A stretch of 64,000 nucleotides of DNA from Amycolatopsis lexingtonensis (lineage in GTDB: Bacteria; Actinomycetota; Actinomycetes; Mycobacteriales; Pseudonocardiaceae): positions 6,670,501-6,734,500 of the forward strand of contig NZ_JADBEG010000001.1 of the NCBI RefSeq assembly GCF_014873755.1. Direction: 5' to 3'. Both the position numbers and the translations under genes were made by a program. Of the stretch, positions 21,701-30,730 are shown piece after piece. The number at the start of each line of letters is the position of its first letter. Positions within the stretch are counted from its first letter, which is position 1. The notes beneath the pieces were generated by a model. It was given only the letters and a program-made list of their open reading frames with translations, searched no databases and was not told the DNA's origin.

Positions 21701-22881
21701 TGGCCACCTCCCGTGCCGTAGAGCTGCCCGGCGATGGGCAGCGGCAGCGGCGGGAGCTTGCCCGCCTGCAGCGCCTGGACCGTCTGCGCCACGGACGGCA
21801 GCGGGACCAGCCCGTCGACCACGCCGGCAATGCCTTCGCAGATGTTGCCGAGCGCGTCGAGCGCGTCCGGGGTCTGCTTGAGCAGCCGGCAGATCATCAC
21901 CAGCGGGGGCTGGGTCAGCTCGTTGAGGTTCGGCCGGGCGTCGAGCGTGCCCGCCGCGCCGTTGTAGGTGTTGACCAGGTTGCTCAGGCCGACCGGGGCG
22001 ACGTCGAGGATCTCGGCGAGCGAGCTGCGCTGGTCGACGAGCACCTTGGTGACGCCGGCCAGCTTGTCCACGTTGGACTTCAGCCGGTCGTGGTTGGCGT
22101 CGATGAACGACTGCACCGCGGTGAGCGTGGTGCCCAGCTGCTGCACGGTCGCGGCCAGGTTGTCCTTTTCGGACGCCAGGTAGCCGCTGACGTCGGCGAG
22201 CTGGCTCTCGAAGTTGCGTACCGACTTGTCGGAGTCGGCCAGCGTCTGCGAGAACTTCCCGAGGTTCTCCACGGTGGAGAACAGGTCGTCCTTGTTGCCG
22301 GCCAGCGTTCCGGCCGCCTGGCCGAGCTTGGTGATCGTGTCGTGCAGGGCCTGCCCGTTGCCGTCGACGTTGGCCGCGGCGGTGTTCAGCAGGTTCGACA
22401 GCGAGCCGTTCTTGTTGGCGCCGTTCGGGCCGAGGGTCTCGCTGACCCGGGCCAGGCTGGACGCCAGCTGGTCGACCTCGAGGGGAACCTCGGTGCGGTC
22501 GAGGCCGATCACCGCGCCGTCGGAGATCCGCGGGCCGCCGGTGTAGGCCGGGGCGAGCTGGACGTAGCGGTCCGACACCAGCGACGGCGCCACGATGAGC
22601 GCCTTCGCGTCGGCCGGGACGGCGACCGAGCGGTCGTACTCGAGCTCGACCTTCACCTGGTTGCCCATGGGCTGGATCTTGGTGACCGTGCCCATGTCGA
22701 CGCCGAGCATCCGCACGCTGTTGCCCTCGTACAGGCCGACGGCGCCGGCGAAGTACGCGGTCAGGTGGTTGCGGCCGGCGTCCTTGAGGGTCCACCAAAT
22801 CCCGCCGGCGACGACGAGCGCGAGGACGATCGCGATGGTGAAACCCCTGGTGAGGGTCTGGCCGAAGCGGGTGTCACTCAT
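21697..22881 (-). CDS. mceD: Mce-family protein (MceD)
   Basis: This encodes 394 residues from an ATG at 22881, overlapping the mceC stop by 4 bp (ATGA). An N-terminal span (about residues 14-32) is followed by the MCE domain (LTAYFAGAVGLYEGNSVRMLGVDMGTV) and a long helical part with regularly spaced Leu. The C-terminus is rich in Pro/Leu (LPPLPLPIAGQLY). It is a subunit of the same import channel. Confidence 0.92.
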   Translation of the reverse strand: MSDTRFGQTLTRGFTIAIVLALVVAGGIWWTLKDAGRNHLTAYFAGAVGLYEGNSVRMLGVDMGTVTKIQPMGNQVKVELEYDRSVAVPADAKALIVAPSLVSDRYVQLAPAYTGGPRISDGAVIGLDRTEVPLEVDQLASSLARVSETLGPNGANKNGSLSNLLNTAAANVDGNGQALHDTITKLGQAAGTLAGNKDDLFSTVENLGKFSQTLADSDKSVRNFESQLADVSGYLASEKDNLAATVQQLGTTLTAVQSFIDANHDRLKSNVDKLAGVTKVLVDQRSSLAEILDVAPVGLSNLVNTYNGAAGTLDARPNLNELTQPPLVMICRLLKQTPDALDALGNICEGIAGVVDGLVPLPSVAQTVQALQAGKLPPLPLPIAGQLYGTGGGQ

Positions 22882-23864
22882 TTCGTGTAGCACCCCTCTT
22901 CGTTGATCGGGCCGAACGACGGCAGCAGCAGACCGCAGATGTAGTTGTCGAACCAGCGCCCGTTGCCGATGGTGTTGGTGAAGACGCGGATGAACGGCGC
23001 GAACTTCTTGATGCCGTCGGCCAGGGAGTCCTGGTTGCGCTGCAGCATCGACGTCAGCTGGTCCAGCGAGGTCAGCACCGGGTCGAGCTGCTTGTCGTTG
23101 TCGTCGATCAGGCCCTGCAGCTGCGTCGCCAGCTCACGGGAGCCGTCGAGCAGCGCTGTGATCGCCTCTTCGCGCTTGGACAGCTCGTCCAGCAGCTTGT
23201 TGCCGTCGGTGAGCAGCTTCTGCACCTCGGCGTCGCGGTCGACCAGCGTCTGCGACACCTCGCGGGTGTTGGCCAGCAGGTTGGACAGCTGCTGGTCGCG
23301 CGAGGCGATGGTGTCCGAGAGCTTCGACAGGCCCGAGAGCGCGCCCTTCACGTCTTCCGGCGTGTTGGCGAAGGTCTGCGAGATGGTGTCGAAGCTCTGC
23401 GCCAGCTGCTTGGTGTCGATGTTGTCGACGGTCTGGGAGAGCCCGCGGAAGGCGTCGAGCACGTCGTAGGGGGCCATCGTGCGGTCCCGCGGGATCGCCG
23501 TGCCCGGGTTGAGCGCGCCCTGGCCCTGCGGGTCCAGCGACAGGTACTTCTGGCCCAGCAGCGTCTTGATCTTGATCGCGGCGCTGGTCCGGTCGCCCAG
23601 CCAGGCGTCCTTGACCTTGAACGACACCTTGACCGACGCGCCGTCGAGCTCGATGTCGCTGACCTTGCCGACCTTGACGCCGGCGACCCGGACGTCGTTG
23701 TCCTTCTGCAGCCCGGAGGCTTCGCTGAACTCGGCGGTGTAGGTGGTGCCGCCGCCGATCACCGGCAGGTCGTCGGAGTTGAGCGCGGCGAGGAAGCCGA
23801 GCGCCAGCACGACGATGCCGACCAGGGCGATCGGGACGGGGTTGCGCTTCTGGAAGGACTTCAT
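22878..23864 (-). CDS. mceC: Mce-family protein (MceC)
   Basis: This encodes 328 residues from an ATG at 23864, overlapping the mceB stop by 4 bp. An N-terminal membrane span (IALVGIVVLALGFLAAL) leads to the MCE domain (YTAEFSEASGLQKDNDVRVAGVKVGKV). The helical tail ends with a conserved WFDNYICGLLLP segment also seen, in altered form, at the end of MceB, with a Cys shared between the two. Confidence 0.92.
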   Translation of the reverse strand: MKSFQKRNPVPIALVGIVVLALGFLAALNSDDLPVIGGGTTYTAEFSEASGLQKDNDVRVAGVKVGKVSDIELDGASVKVSFKVKDAWLGDRTSAAIKIKTLLGQKYLSLDPQGQGALNPGTAIPRDRTMAPYDVLDAFRGLSQTVDNIDTKQLAQSFDTISQTFANTPEDVKGALSGLSKLSDTIASRDQQLSNLLANTREVSQTLVDRDAEVQKLLTDGNKLLDELSKREEAITALLDGSRELATQLQGLIDDNDKQLDPVLTSLDQLTSMLQRNQDSLADGIKKFAPFIRVFTNTIGNGRWFDNYICGLLLPSFGPINEEGCYTK

Positions 23865-24889
23865 CCCTTGCACCTCTCCCGGTTGGCCGGGATCAGGGGC
23901 AGGGGCACGTCGTTGATCAGCGGCGGCAAGCTGACGCTCCCGGTGAACTCGCAGGCGTAGAAGTTGAACCAGGAGCCGTAGTCCGCGGTGCGGGTCAGCG
24001 TGCTCACCTTGGTCGGCAGGAACTGGATGAAGTGCTCCAGCTCCGGCTCGTTCTTGTTGAGCTGGTTCGTGAGGTTGCCGAGCGCGCTGATGTCGTTCTT
24101 CAGCGGCTCGCGGACCTCGCCGAGCAGCCCGGACGTCGTCTGGGCCAGGTTGCCGAGGCTCTCGATGGCGTCCCCGATCGGCTTGCGGTCCGCGGCCAGC
24201 CCGGAGGTCAGCTGCTGCAGCTTGACGATCAGGTCGTTCAGCTGCGGCGTGTGCGCGTTGACCGTGTCCAGCACCGAGTTGAGGTTGTCGATGACCTCGC
24301 CGATCACCTGGTCCTTGTTCGCGATCGTGGTGGCCAGCGACGCGGTGTGCGAAAGCAGGCTTTCGACGGTGCCGCCCTCGCCCTGCAGGACCTGGATGAC
24401 CTCGTACGACAGCTTGTTGACGTCGTCCGGGTTGAGCGCGGTGAACAGCGGCTTGAAGCCGTTGAACAGCTCGGTCAGGTCCAGCGCCGGCGTGGTCCGC
24501 TCCAGCGGGATGGTGCCGCCGGGGCCGAGCGTCTTGCCGCCGCTGTTCTCCCCCTCGCCGAGGGAGACGTAGCGCTGGCCGACCAGGTTGCGGAACTTGA
24601 TCTGCGCGGTCACCCCGGCCGGCAGCTGCCAGCCGGCGTCGACCTCGAACTCGACCTCGGCCTGGCGCTTGTCGACGATCTTGACGTCCTTGACCTGCCC
24701 GACCCGGACGCCGGCGATGCGGACGTCGTCGTTGGGCAGCAGGAGCGTCGCGTCGGTGAAGCGCGCCTTGTAGGCGTTGGTGCTGGTGGTGTTGATGTTG
24801 GCGATGCTGATCCCGAGGATCGTCGTGAACAGCACGGTGACGACCACGAAGATGCCGAGCTTGATCAGCGGCGCGAGCAGGCCCCTCAC
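23861..24889 (-). CDS. mceB: Mce-family protein (MceB)
   Basis: This encodes 342 residues from a GTG at 24889, overlapping the mceA stop by 4 bp (GTGA). The first 30 residues form the membrane anchor (LGIFVVVTVLFTTILGISI). The MCE domain contains YKARFTDATLLLPNDDVRIAGVRVGQV. The end (WFNFYACEF) parallels the WFDNYICG of MceC, suggesting a paired structural role at the tip of the complex. Confidence 0.92.
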   Translation of the reverse strand: MRGLLAPLIKLGIFVVVTVLFTTILGISIANINTTSTNAYKARFTDATLLLPNDDVRIAGVRVGQVKDVKIVDKRQAEVEFEVDAGWQLPAGVTAQIKFRNLVGQRYVSLGEGENSGGKTLGPGGTIPLERTTPALDLTELFNGFKPLFTALNPDDVNKLSYEVIQVLQGEGGTVESLLSHTASLATTIANKDQVIGEVIDNLNSVLDTVNAHTPQLNDLIVKLQQLTSGLAADRKPIGDAIESLGNLAQTTSGLLGEVREPLKNDISALGNLTNQLNKNEPELEHFIQFLPTKVSTLTRTADYGSWFNFYACEFTGSVSLPPLINDVPLPLIPANRERCKG

Positions 24890-26211
24890 TTGACCGTCAC
24901 CTCCGCGCCCCGGTACAGCGGGCCGACGAGCAGGGCGCTCCAGCCCGGGACGTCCGCGGCGTTCATGCCCAGCTGCGGGCCGAGCAGGTCGGCCAGGAAG
25001 CCCTGTTCCGCGCTCGAGTACGCCAGGTCACCGGCACCCGCGCCGTTGCCGGCCGCGTCCGCCTTGAACTTGGCCGGGTTGAGGCCTTCGCCGACGGTCT
25101 TCGGGGCGGCCTGGTGCTTCGTGCCGTCCTTGAACGCGCCGTCCGGCGGCTCGGACGGGAACGGCTTCGGGATGTCCTTCATGTCGTAGCAGCGCGGCCC
25201 GCGCTTGTCCTCGAACCGCGGCTCTTCCTTGCCCGCCTCGTACGGCGCGCGCGGCACGATGATCTCGATCGTGGCGTGCAGGCCGGGCTTGTCGGTGCCC
25301 TTGCCGAGGGCCTGGTCGATCAGCGGGACGTTGTCGGCCATCTGGGAGATCACGCAGGGGTACTCCGGCGCGTACTTCGCCAGCAGCTCGGCCGTCGGCC
25401 GGGCGGTGTCGGCGAGGGAGATGATGTTTTCCTTGTTGTTCTGCAGGAACGTCTGCAGGTCGATCGAGGCCTGGGTCAGGCTGCCGTAGAGGTTCGACAG
25501 GTTCTGCTGCTGGTCGACCACGGTCCGGGTGGTCGTGCTCAGGTTGTCGAGGCTCTGCACCAGGTCCGGCGCGGCGTCCTTCAGGTGGTCGGAGAACTCC
25601 GCGAGCGCCTTGAGGTTGTGCTGCAGCTCGGGCTCGTGCGGGTTCAGCTCGCCGATGTAGGTGCCCAGCTGCGTCAGCGTGTCGCCGAGCTGGTCGCCGC
25701 GGCCCTGCAGGGCGGTCGAGATCGCGGTGAGCGTCGCCGACAGCTTCTGCGGCTGCACGGCCTGCAGCACCGGCATCAGGTGCTCGAAGGCCTGGTCCAG
25801 CTCGACCGCGCCCGACGTGCGGTCCTGCGGGATGACGTCCCCGCTGGCCAGCGTCTTCGACGACGGGTCCTTCGGGATCTCCAGGGAGACGAACCGCTCG
25901 CCGAAGAGCGTCTTCGGCAGGAACCGCGCCGAGACGTTCTCCGGGATCAGCTTCGCCGACTCCGGCTTGAGCGCGAGCGTGAGCTCGGCGCCCTCGTCCG
26001 TGGCGACGATGTCCTGGACGGACCCGACGATCAGCCCGCGCACCTTGACGTCGGACTGCTTGATCAGCTGGTTGCCGATCTTGTCGGCCTGGAGCTTGAC
26101 CGTGACGACCGGCGTGAACGCCTTGTCGTAGAGCGCGATGGACAGCGCCACCCCGCCGACCATCACGGCGATGAGCAGCAGGCCGAGCAGCCTGCGTCGG
26201 AGCGTCCTCAT
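24886..26211 (-). CDS. mceA: Mce-family protein (MceA)
   Basis: This encodes 441 residues from an ATG at 26211, overlapping the yrbEB stop by 4 bp (ATGA). An N-terminal basic stretch and a span (LLGLLLIAVMVGGVALSIA) precede the MCE domain (VTVKLQADKIGNQLIKQSDVKVRG). The C-terminal ~120 residues are the longer variable tail typical of the first mce gene. It likely contacts the YrbE permease pair and starts the periplasmic tube. Confidence 0.92.
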   Translation of the reverse strand: MRTLRRRLLGLLLIAVMVGGVALSIALYDKAFTPVVTVKLQADKIGNQLIKQSDVKVRGLIVGSVQDIVATDEGAELTLALKPESAKLIPENVSARFLPKTLFGERFVSLEIPKDPSSKTLASGDVIPQDRTSGAVELDQAFEHLMPVLQAVQPQKLSATLTAISTALQGRGDQLGDTLTQLGTYIGELNPHEPELQHNLKALAEFSDHLKDAAPDLVQSLDNLSTTTRTVVDQQQNLSNLYGSLTQASIDLQTFLQNNKENIISLADTARPTAELLAKYAPEYPCVISQMADNVPLIDQALGKGTDKPGLHATIEIIVPRAPYEAGKEEPRFEDKRGPRCYDMKDIPKPFPSEPPDGAFKDGTKHQAAPKTVGEGLNPAKFKADAAGNGAGAGDLAYSSAEQGFLADLLGPQLGMNAADVPGWSALLVGPLYRGAEVTVK

Positions 26212-27044
26212 CCCGCGATCCTTACCGTGACGTCGGTTCCCCAGATGGCGAACCCGATGAAGAAGTTCATGATCGACACCGTGACGATGGACAGGCGCAC
26301 GGCCTTGCCGACCGCGACGCCGACCCCGGCCGGGCCACCGGTGGCCCGGTACCCGAAGTAGCAGTGGGACAGGATGATCAAGACGCTGAAGAGCAGCACC
26401 TTGATGAACGAATAGAGCACGTCCTGCGGCGGTAAGAAGAGGTCGAAGTAGTGGTCGTAGGTACCGGCCGACTGGTTGTAGATGTAGATGACGACCAGCC
26501 GTGACGCGAGGTACGAGCTCAGCAAGCCGATGATGTAGAGCGGGATGACCGCCACGAACCCGGCGATGATCCGCGTCGTCACCAGGTACGGCAGGCTCGG
26601 CACGCCCATGACTTCCAGCGCGTCGATCTCCTCGGAGATCCGCATCGCGCCCAGCTGCGCGGTGAACCCGGCGCCGACCGTGGCGCTCAGCGCGAGGCCG
26701 GCGACCAGCGGAGCGATCTCGCGGGTGTTGAAGAACGCGGTCAGGAAGCCGGTGAAGGCCGACGTCCCGATCGAGTTCAGCGCCGAGTAGCCCTGGAGGC
26801 CGACGAGGACACCGGTGAACAGCGTCAGGCCGACCATCACGCCGACCGTGCCGCCGATGACCGCGAGCGAGCCGGACCCGAAGCTCACCTCGGCCAGCAG
26901 CCGGAGGACCTCTTTGGTGTAGCGGCGCAGCGTCCGCGGCGTCCACAGCAGCGCCCGGCCGTAGAACGACATCTGGTCACCCAAGGTGTCCAGCGTCTGG
27001 AGGGGTCGATTGGCGACGCGTTTCGCGCCCTGGAGGAACGTCAT
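26208..27044 (-). CDS. yrbEB: MlaE-family permease (YrbEB)
   Basis: This encodes 278 residues. About five to six membrane spans carry the MlaE/YrbE permease pattern, including GVMVGLTLFTGVLVG, the EEIDALEVMGV segment that contacts the ATPase, and a final FFIGFAIWG. It pairs with YrbEA to form the inner-membrane part of the Mce lipid importer. The start lies 4 bp after the yrbEA stop and the end overlaps mceA by 4 bp. Confidence 0.94.
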   Translation of the reverse strand: MTFLQGAKRVANRPLQTLDTLGDQMSFYGRALLWTPRTLRRYTKEVLRLLAEVSFGSGSLAVIGGTVGVMVGLTLFTGVLVGLQGYSALNSIGTSAFTGFLTAFFNTREIAPLVAGLALSATVGAGFTAQLGAMRISEEIDALEVMGVPSLPYLVTTRIIAGFVAVIPLYIIGLLSSYLASRLVVIYIYNQSAGTYDHYFDLFLPPQDVLYSFIKVLLFSVLIILSHCYFGYRATGGPAGVGVAVGKAVRLSIVTVSIMNFFIGFAIWGTDVTVRIAG

Positions 27045-27048
27045 GGCG

Positions 27049-27843
27049 CTAGTCCAGCTTTCCGGGCACGATCTGCAGGTAGATCAGGGTGATCACGAAG
27101 TTCACGACGAACAGCAGCAGGAACGTGATGACCACCGACTGGTTCACCGCGTCCCCGACGCCCTTCGGGCCGCCGGAGGGGTTCAAGCCCCGGTAGGACG
27201 CGACGACGGCGGCGATGAACCCGAAGATCAGCGCCTTGAGCTCACCGACCCAGAGGTCGGGCAGCTGCGCGAGGGCCGAGAAGCTCGCCAGGTACGCACC
27301 CGGCGTCCCGCCCTGCAGCACGACGTTGAAGAAGTAGCCGCCCAGCACGCCGATGACGCTGACCATGCCGTTGAGCAGCAGCGCGACCAGCATCATCGCG
27401 AGGGTGCGCGGCACGATCAGCCGCTGCACCGCGGAGACGCCGAGCACCTCCATCGCGGCGATCTCTTCGCGGATGGTCCGGGCGCCGATGTCGGCGCAGA
27501 CGGCGGAGCCGCCCGCGCCCGCCACCAGCAACGCGGTGACCAGTGGACTGGCCTGCTGCACGGTGGCGAGCACGGAGCCCGCGCCGGTGTAGGACTGCGC
27601 GCCCAGCTGGCGGGCGAGCGAGCCGAACTGCAGCGAGATGACCGCGCCGAACGGGATCGCCACGAGGGCCGTCGGCAGGATGGTCACGCTCGCGATGAAC
27701 CACGACTGCTGGATGAACTCCCGCAGCTGGAACGGGCGCTGGAACAGGCCGCGGACGATGTCCAGGCCGAGAGCGAACAGGTTCCCGGTCTCTCGGAGCA
27801 TCCCGATCCCGGGGATCTTCGCCTGTGTTGCGGGAGAGCTCAC
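27049..27843 (-). CDS. yrbEA: MlaE-family permease (YrbEA)
   Basis: This encodes 264 residues from a GTG at 27843, overlapping the ATPase stop by 4 bp (GTGA). It has the MlaE fold pattern: SVTILPTALVAIPFGAVIS, GARTIREEIAAMEVLGV (the coupling-helix segment facing the ATPase), and a final VNFVITLIYLQIVPG. It is the partner of YrbEB. The substrate is probably a sterol or other hydrophobic lipid, but the cluster type cannot be fixed from sequence alone. Confidence 0.94.
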   Translation of the reverse strand: MSSPATQAKIPGIGMLRETGNLFALGLDIVRGLFQRPFQLREFIQQSWFIASVTILPTALVAIPFGAVISLQFGSLARQLGAQSYTGAGSVLATVQQASPLVTALLVAGAGGSAVCADIGARTIREEIAAMEVLGVSAVQRLIVPRTLAMMLVALLLNGMVSVIGVLGGYFFNVVLQGGTPGAYLASFSALAQLPDLWVGELKALIFGFIAAVVASYRGLNPSGGPKGVGDAVNQSVVITFLLLFVVNFVITLIYLQIVPGKLD

Positions 27844-29045
27844 CGGCCACCTGGCCCGTTGTCGCGCGGCGGCGGCATCCGGTGCGAGCCGGGTCTCGGC
27901 GGCTGGCCGCCGCCCGGGATGCGCGCCACCTGGTCGGCGGGCAGCTGCCCGTGGTGCTGGTTCGGGACGCCGTCACCCTGCGGGCGGGCGCCGGCCGGCA
28001 CCTGCTGCTGTTGCTGCTGCTGGGCCTGTGCGACGCGGCGGGGGCTGACGCCGTAGTGCCGCTGCTCCTCCGGGCTCAGGGAGGCGATGATCCCCTCCTG
28101 CGCGGGCTGCGGCAGGCGGTGCAGGACCTCCATGACCCGGTCCTTGCGGCGGACCGCGCCCATCCGCTGCGGCACCCCCGGCGTCGTCTGCATCTGCGGC
28201 GGCACCCCGGAGATGTCCTCGACCCCGCCCGCGTGGTGGCCGGCGTCGAACATCGCCTGCTCGGCGGCCATCTGGGCGGAGTCCTTCTCCTCGGACATGC
28301 CGATCGGGCCCTGCATCCGGCCGTTGAGGAACTGCTTGACGACCGGCTCTTCGCTGGTCAGCAGCACCTCGCGCGGGCCGAACATGACCAGTTCCTTGCG
28401 GAAGAGCATGCCCAGGTTGTCCGGCACCGTGCGGGCCAGGTTGATGTTGTGCGTGACGATCAGGAACGTCGCGTCGATCTGCGCGTTCACGTCGAGGAAC
28501 AGCTGCGAGATGTAGGTGGTGCGGACCGGGTCGAGGCCCGAGTCCGGCTCGTCGACCAGGATGATCTCGGGGTCGAGCACCAGTGCGCGGGCGAGGCCGG
28601 CGCGCTTGCGCATACCGCCGGAGATTTCGCCCGGAAGCTTCTTGTCGGCGCCGTTCAGACCCGTCATGTCGAGCTTTTCGAGGACGATCCGGCGGATTTC
28701 CGTCTCGGACTTCTTCGTGTGCTCGCGCAGCGGGAAAGCGACGTTGTCGTAGAGGTTCATCGAGCCGAACAGCGCGCCGTCCTGGAAGAGGACGCCGAAG
28801 AGCTTCCGGATCTCGTAGAGCTTGTGTTCGGAGCAGGTGACGATGTCGACGCCGTTGATCACGCAGCGGCCGCGGTCGGGCTTGAGCAGCCCGATCATCG
28901 ACTTCAGGAACACCGACTTGCCGGTTCCCGACGGTCCGAGCATCGCCGACACCTCGCCCGGGGGCAGGGTCAACGTGACGTCCCGCCAGATGGCCTGCTT
29001 ACCGAAGGACTTGGTCAGACCTTCGATGACCACCTCGGCACCCAT
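27840..29045 (-). CDS. mceG: Mce/Mla transporter ATPase with Gln-rich tail (MceG)
   Basis: This encodes 401 residues from an ATG at 29045. ABC ATPase motifs are intact: Walker A GPSGTGKS, Q-loop FQDGALFG, signature ISGGM, Walker B VDEPDSGLD, and switch His THNIN. It energises YrbEAB-MceA-F. The family core ends near residue 270; here about 130 more residues follow, with a helical segment (MEVLHRLPQPAQEG) and a polar tail with a run of seven Gln and many Pro/Gly. In mycobacteria the mkl ATPase gene is also near rplJL but far from the mce genes; here it heads the operon. Confidence 0.93.
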   Translation of the reverse strand: MGAEVVIEGLTKSFGKQAIWRDVTLTLPPGEVSAMLGPSGTGKSVFLKSMIGLLKPDRGRCVINGVDIVTCSEHKLYEIRKLFGVLFQDGALFGSMNLYDNVAFPLREHTKKSETEIRRIVLEKLDMTGLNGADKKLPGEISGGMRKRAGLARALVLDPEIILVDEPDSGLDPVRTTYISQLFLDVNAQIDATFLIVTHNINLARTVPDNLGMLFRKELVMFGPREVLLTSEEPVVKQFLNGRMQGPIGMSEEKDSAQMAAEQAMFDAGHHAGGVEDISGVPPQMQTTPGVPQRMGAVRRKDRVMEVLHRLPQPAQEGIIASLSPEEQRHYGVSPRRVAQAQQQQQQQVPAGARPQGDGVPNQHHGQLPADQVARIPGGGQPPRPGSHRMPPPRDNGPGGR

Positions 29046-29431
29046 CGCACCTCCAGGAGCTGTTCCGCGTCATTGCGCCCGCTGCCACACCCATGCCACC
29101 CCACGTCGGCGGCGGGTGCGGGCTGTGCAGCACGAACCCGCGTCAACCAGGTGCAACGAGCTGAGTGCGAACAGGTTACTCACCAGTTTTCTTTTCTGGC
29201 CAGACCCGGTTCCATCGTCACCCCGCCGTGATCGGCAACTGGAAGCACCGTAGTCCATTCGGGGCAACGACGCAGATCTCCGCGGCCCCGAACCCTCGAT
29301 TTAGGGACCCGGGGCCAATCGGACACCGCTCCTAGGGGGTCCGCCTTGACCAGGCAAAACGGAAGGGGCGGGCATCCGCGTGGATGCCCGCCCCTTCTCG
29401 AGGTGGTGCTTCGGCGCTTACGCGCCCGCAA
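29046..29431. other. Intergenic region between rplL and the mce operon
   Basis: About 385 bp. It contains the rplL terminator (29363-29396) and then presumably the minus-strand promoter of the mce operon. The segment CAGGTTACTCACCAG at 29172-29186 shares CAGGTTACT with the inverted-repeat site upstream of rpoB (16991-16999). I saw no confident -10/-35 pair and no gene. Confidence 0.45.
29363..29396 (-). terminator. rplJL terminator
   Basis: Perfect 15-bp arms (AAGGGGCGGGCATCC and its complement) with a 4-base loop lie 36 bp after the rplL stop. On the minus strand CCGTTTTG follows, giving a short T tract. Confidence 0.8.
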
Positions 29432-29818
29432 TCACTTGATGGAGATCTTGGCGCCCGCGGCCTCGAGCTTCTCCTTGGCGGCCTCGGCGGCCTCCTTGTC
29501 GACCTTCTCCAGGAGGGCCTTGGGAGCGGCCTCGACCAGCTCCTTGGCCTCCTTCAGGCCCAGACCCGAGACGACCTCGCGGACGACCTTGATGACCTGG
29601 ATCTTCTTGTCGCCGGCGCCCTCGAGGACGACGTCGAACTCGTCCTGCTCCTCGGCGGCGGCGGCCGGAGCGGCACCCGGGGCGGCGGCCACGACGGCGG
29701 CCGGCGCGGCGGCGGTGACGTCGAAGGTCTCCTCGAACTCCTTCACGAACTCGGACAGCTCGAGGAGGGTGAGCTCCTTGAAGGCGTCGATCAGCTCGGC
29801 GGTGCTCAGCTTCGCCAT
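29432..29818 (-). CDS. rplL: 50S ribosomal protein L7/L12
   Basis: This encodes 128 residues from an ATG at 29818. The N-terminal dimerisation part ([22 protein letters not shown]), the flexible Ala/Pro hinge and the globular end ([21 protein letters not shown]) are all present. It forms the ribosomal stalk that recruits translation GTPases. The gene follows rplJ by 49 bp and is followed by a strong terminator. Confidence 0.98.
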   Translation of the reverse strand: MAKLSTAELIDAFKELTLLELSEFVKEFEETFDVTAAAPAAVVAAAPGAAPAAAAEEQDEFDVVLEGAGDKKIQVIKVVREVVSGLGLKEAKELVEAAPKALLEKVDKEAAEAAKEKLEAAGAKISIK

Positions 29819-29867
29819 GATGGCTTCCTCTCAGAAAAACGAACTAGACGTTCGGGGTGGGGGTGGT

Positions 29868-30422
29868 TCAGCTCTCGGCGGGTGCTTCGGCTGCTTCGGT
29901 ACCGGCGGCGTTGCGCTGCTTCTCCTCCAGCGCGGCAGCCAGGCGGGCGACCTGGGACGCCGGCGCCTGGAACAGCGCGGCGGCCTGGGACAGCTTCGCC
30001 TTGAACGCGCCCGCTGCCTTGGAGAGCAGGACCTCACGGCTGTCGAGATCGGCGATCTTGTTGATCTCGTCCACGGACAGCGCTTTGCCGTCCATGTAGC
30101 CGCCCTTGATCACAAGCGCGTTGTTGTCCTTCGCGAAGTCGCGAAGCGCCTTGGCGGCGTCGACCGCTTCACCCTCGACGAAGGCGATGGCGGTGGCACC
30201 GACGAACAGGTCCTCGAGCCCCGTCACGCCCGCGTCTTCCGCGGCGCGCTTGACGAGGGTGTTCTTCGCGACCCGGTACTTGGCACTGGTGCCGAGAGCG
30301 CGGCGCAGCTGGGACAGCTGGGACACGGAGAGGCCGGTGTACTGGGTAACGACGGTGGCCGAGCTGTTGCGGAAGCTCTCCGCGATCTCGGCGACGGCCG
30401 CCACCTTGTCGGGCTTCGCCAT
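29868..30422 (-). CDS. rplJ: 50S ribosomal protein L10
   Basis: This encodes 184 residues from an ATG at 30422. The L10 N-terminal domain is visible ([35 protein letters not shown]), followed by the helix that binds L7/L12 dimers at the C-terminus. It anchors the stalk to 23S rRNA. The long leader upstream has the features of the L10-binding autoregulatory leader. Confidence 0.98.
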   Translation of the reverse strand: MAKPDKVAAVAEIAESFRNSSATVVTQYTGLSVSQLSQLRRALGTSAKYRVAKNTLVKRAAEDAGVTGLEDLFVGATAIAFVEGEAVDAAKALRDFAKDNNALVIKGGYMDGKALSVDEINKIADLDSREVLLSKAAGAFKAKLSQAAALFQAPASQVARLAAALEEKQRNAAGTEAAEAPAES

Positions 30423-30615
30423 GGTCGCCTCCTCTCTTGGCTAGTGTTTCCACTGGCGTCGAGGAGCCCCCAAACGACGAAACGCCCACGCGCGAGCAGG
30501 CGCGGGGCGTCATTCCGGCACGCGTGCCGGAGCCTCGTTCCTCCTGCGCGGGCCGCCCGGCGAGTGCGGGACCTTCGTTCCCCACGGAAGCGGGGAAAAC
30601 CAGCGGTCTTCGGTA
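30423..30615 (-). promoter_or_regulatory. L10-type autoregulatory mRNA leader of rplJL
   Basis: About 190 bp upstream of rplJ has no gene but strong local pairing on the minus strand, for example complementary GGGGAAC/GTTCCCC-like blocks near 30575-30600 and a large G/C stem around 30505-30555. L10 leaders of this kind let the L10-L7/L12 complex repress its own translation. The boundaries are approximate. Confidence 0.55.
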
Positions 30616-30730
30616 GAACCGTCGACAACTATACCGGGTGGTTCGCGGGCGCTTCTCCCGGGGGCCGCCCTGACCTGCGTTTAGGGCGGCTGGGGGTTCC
30701 CCGCGACGGCCCGGAGGGCATCATGGTGAC

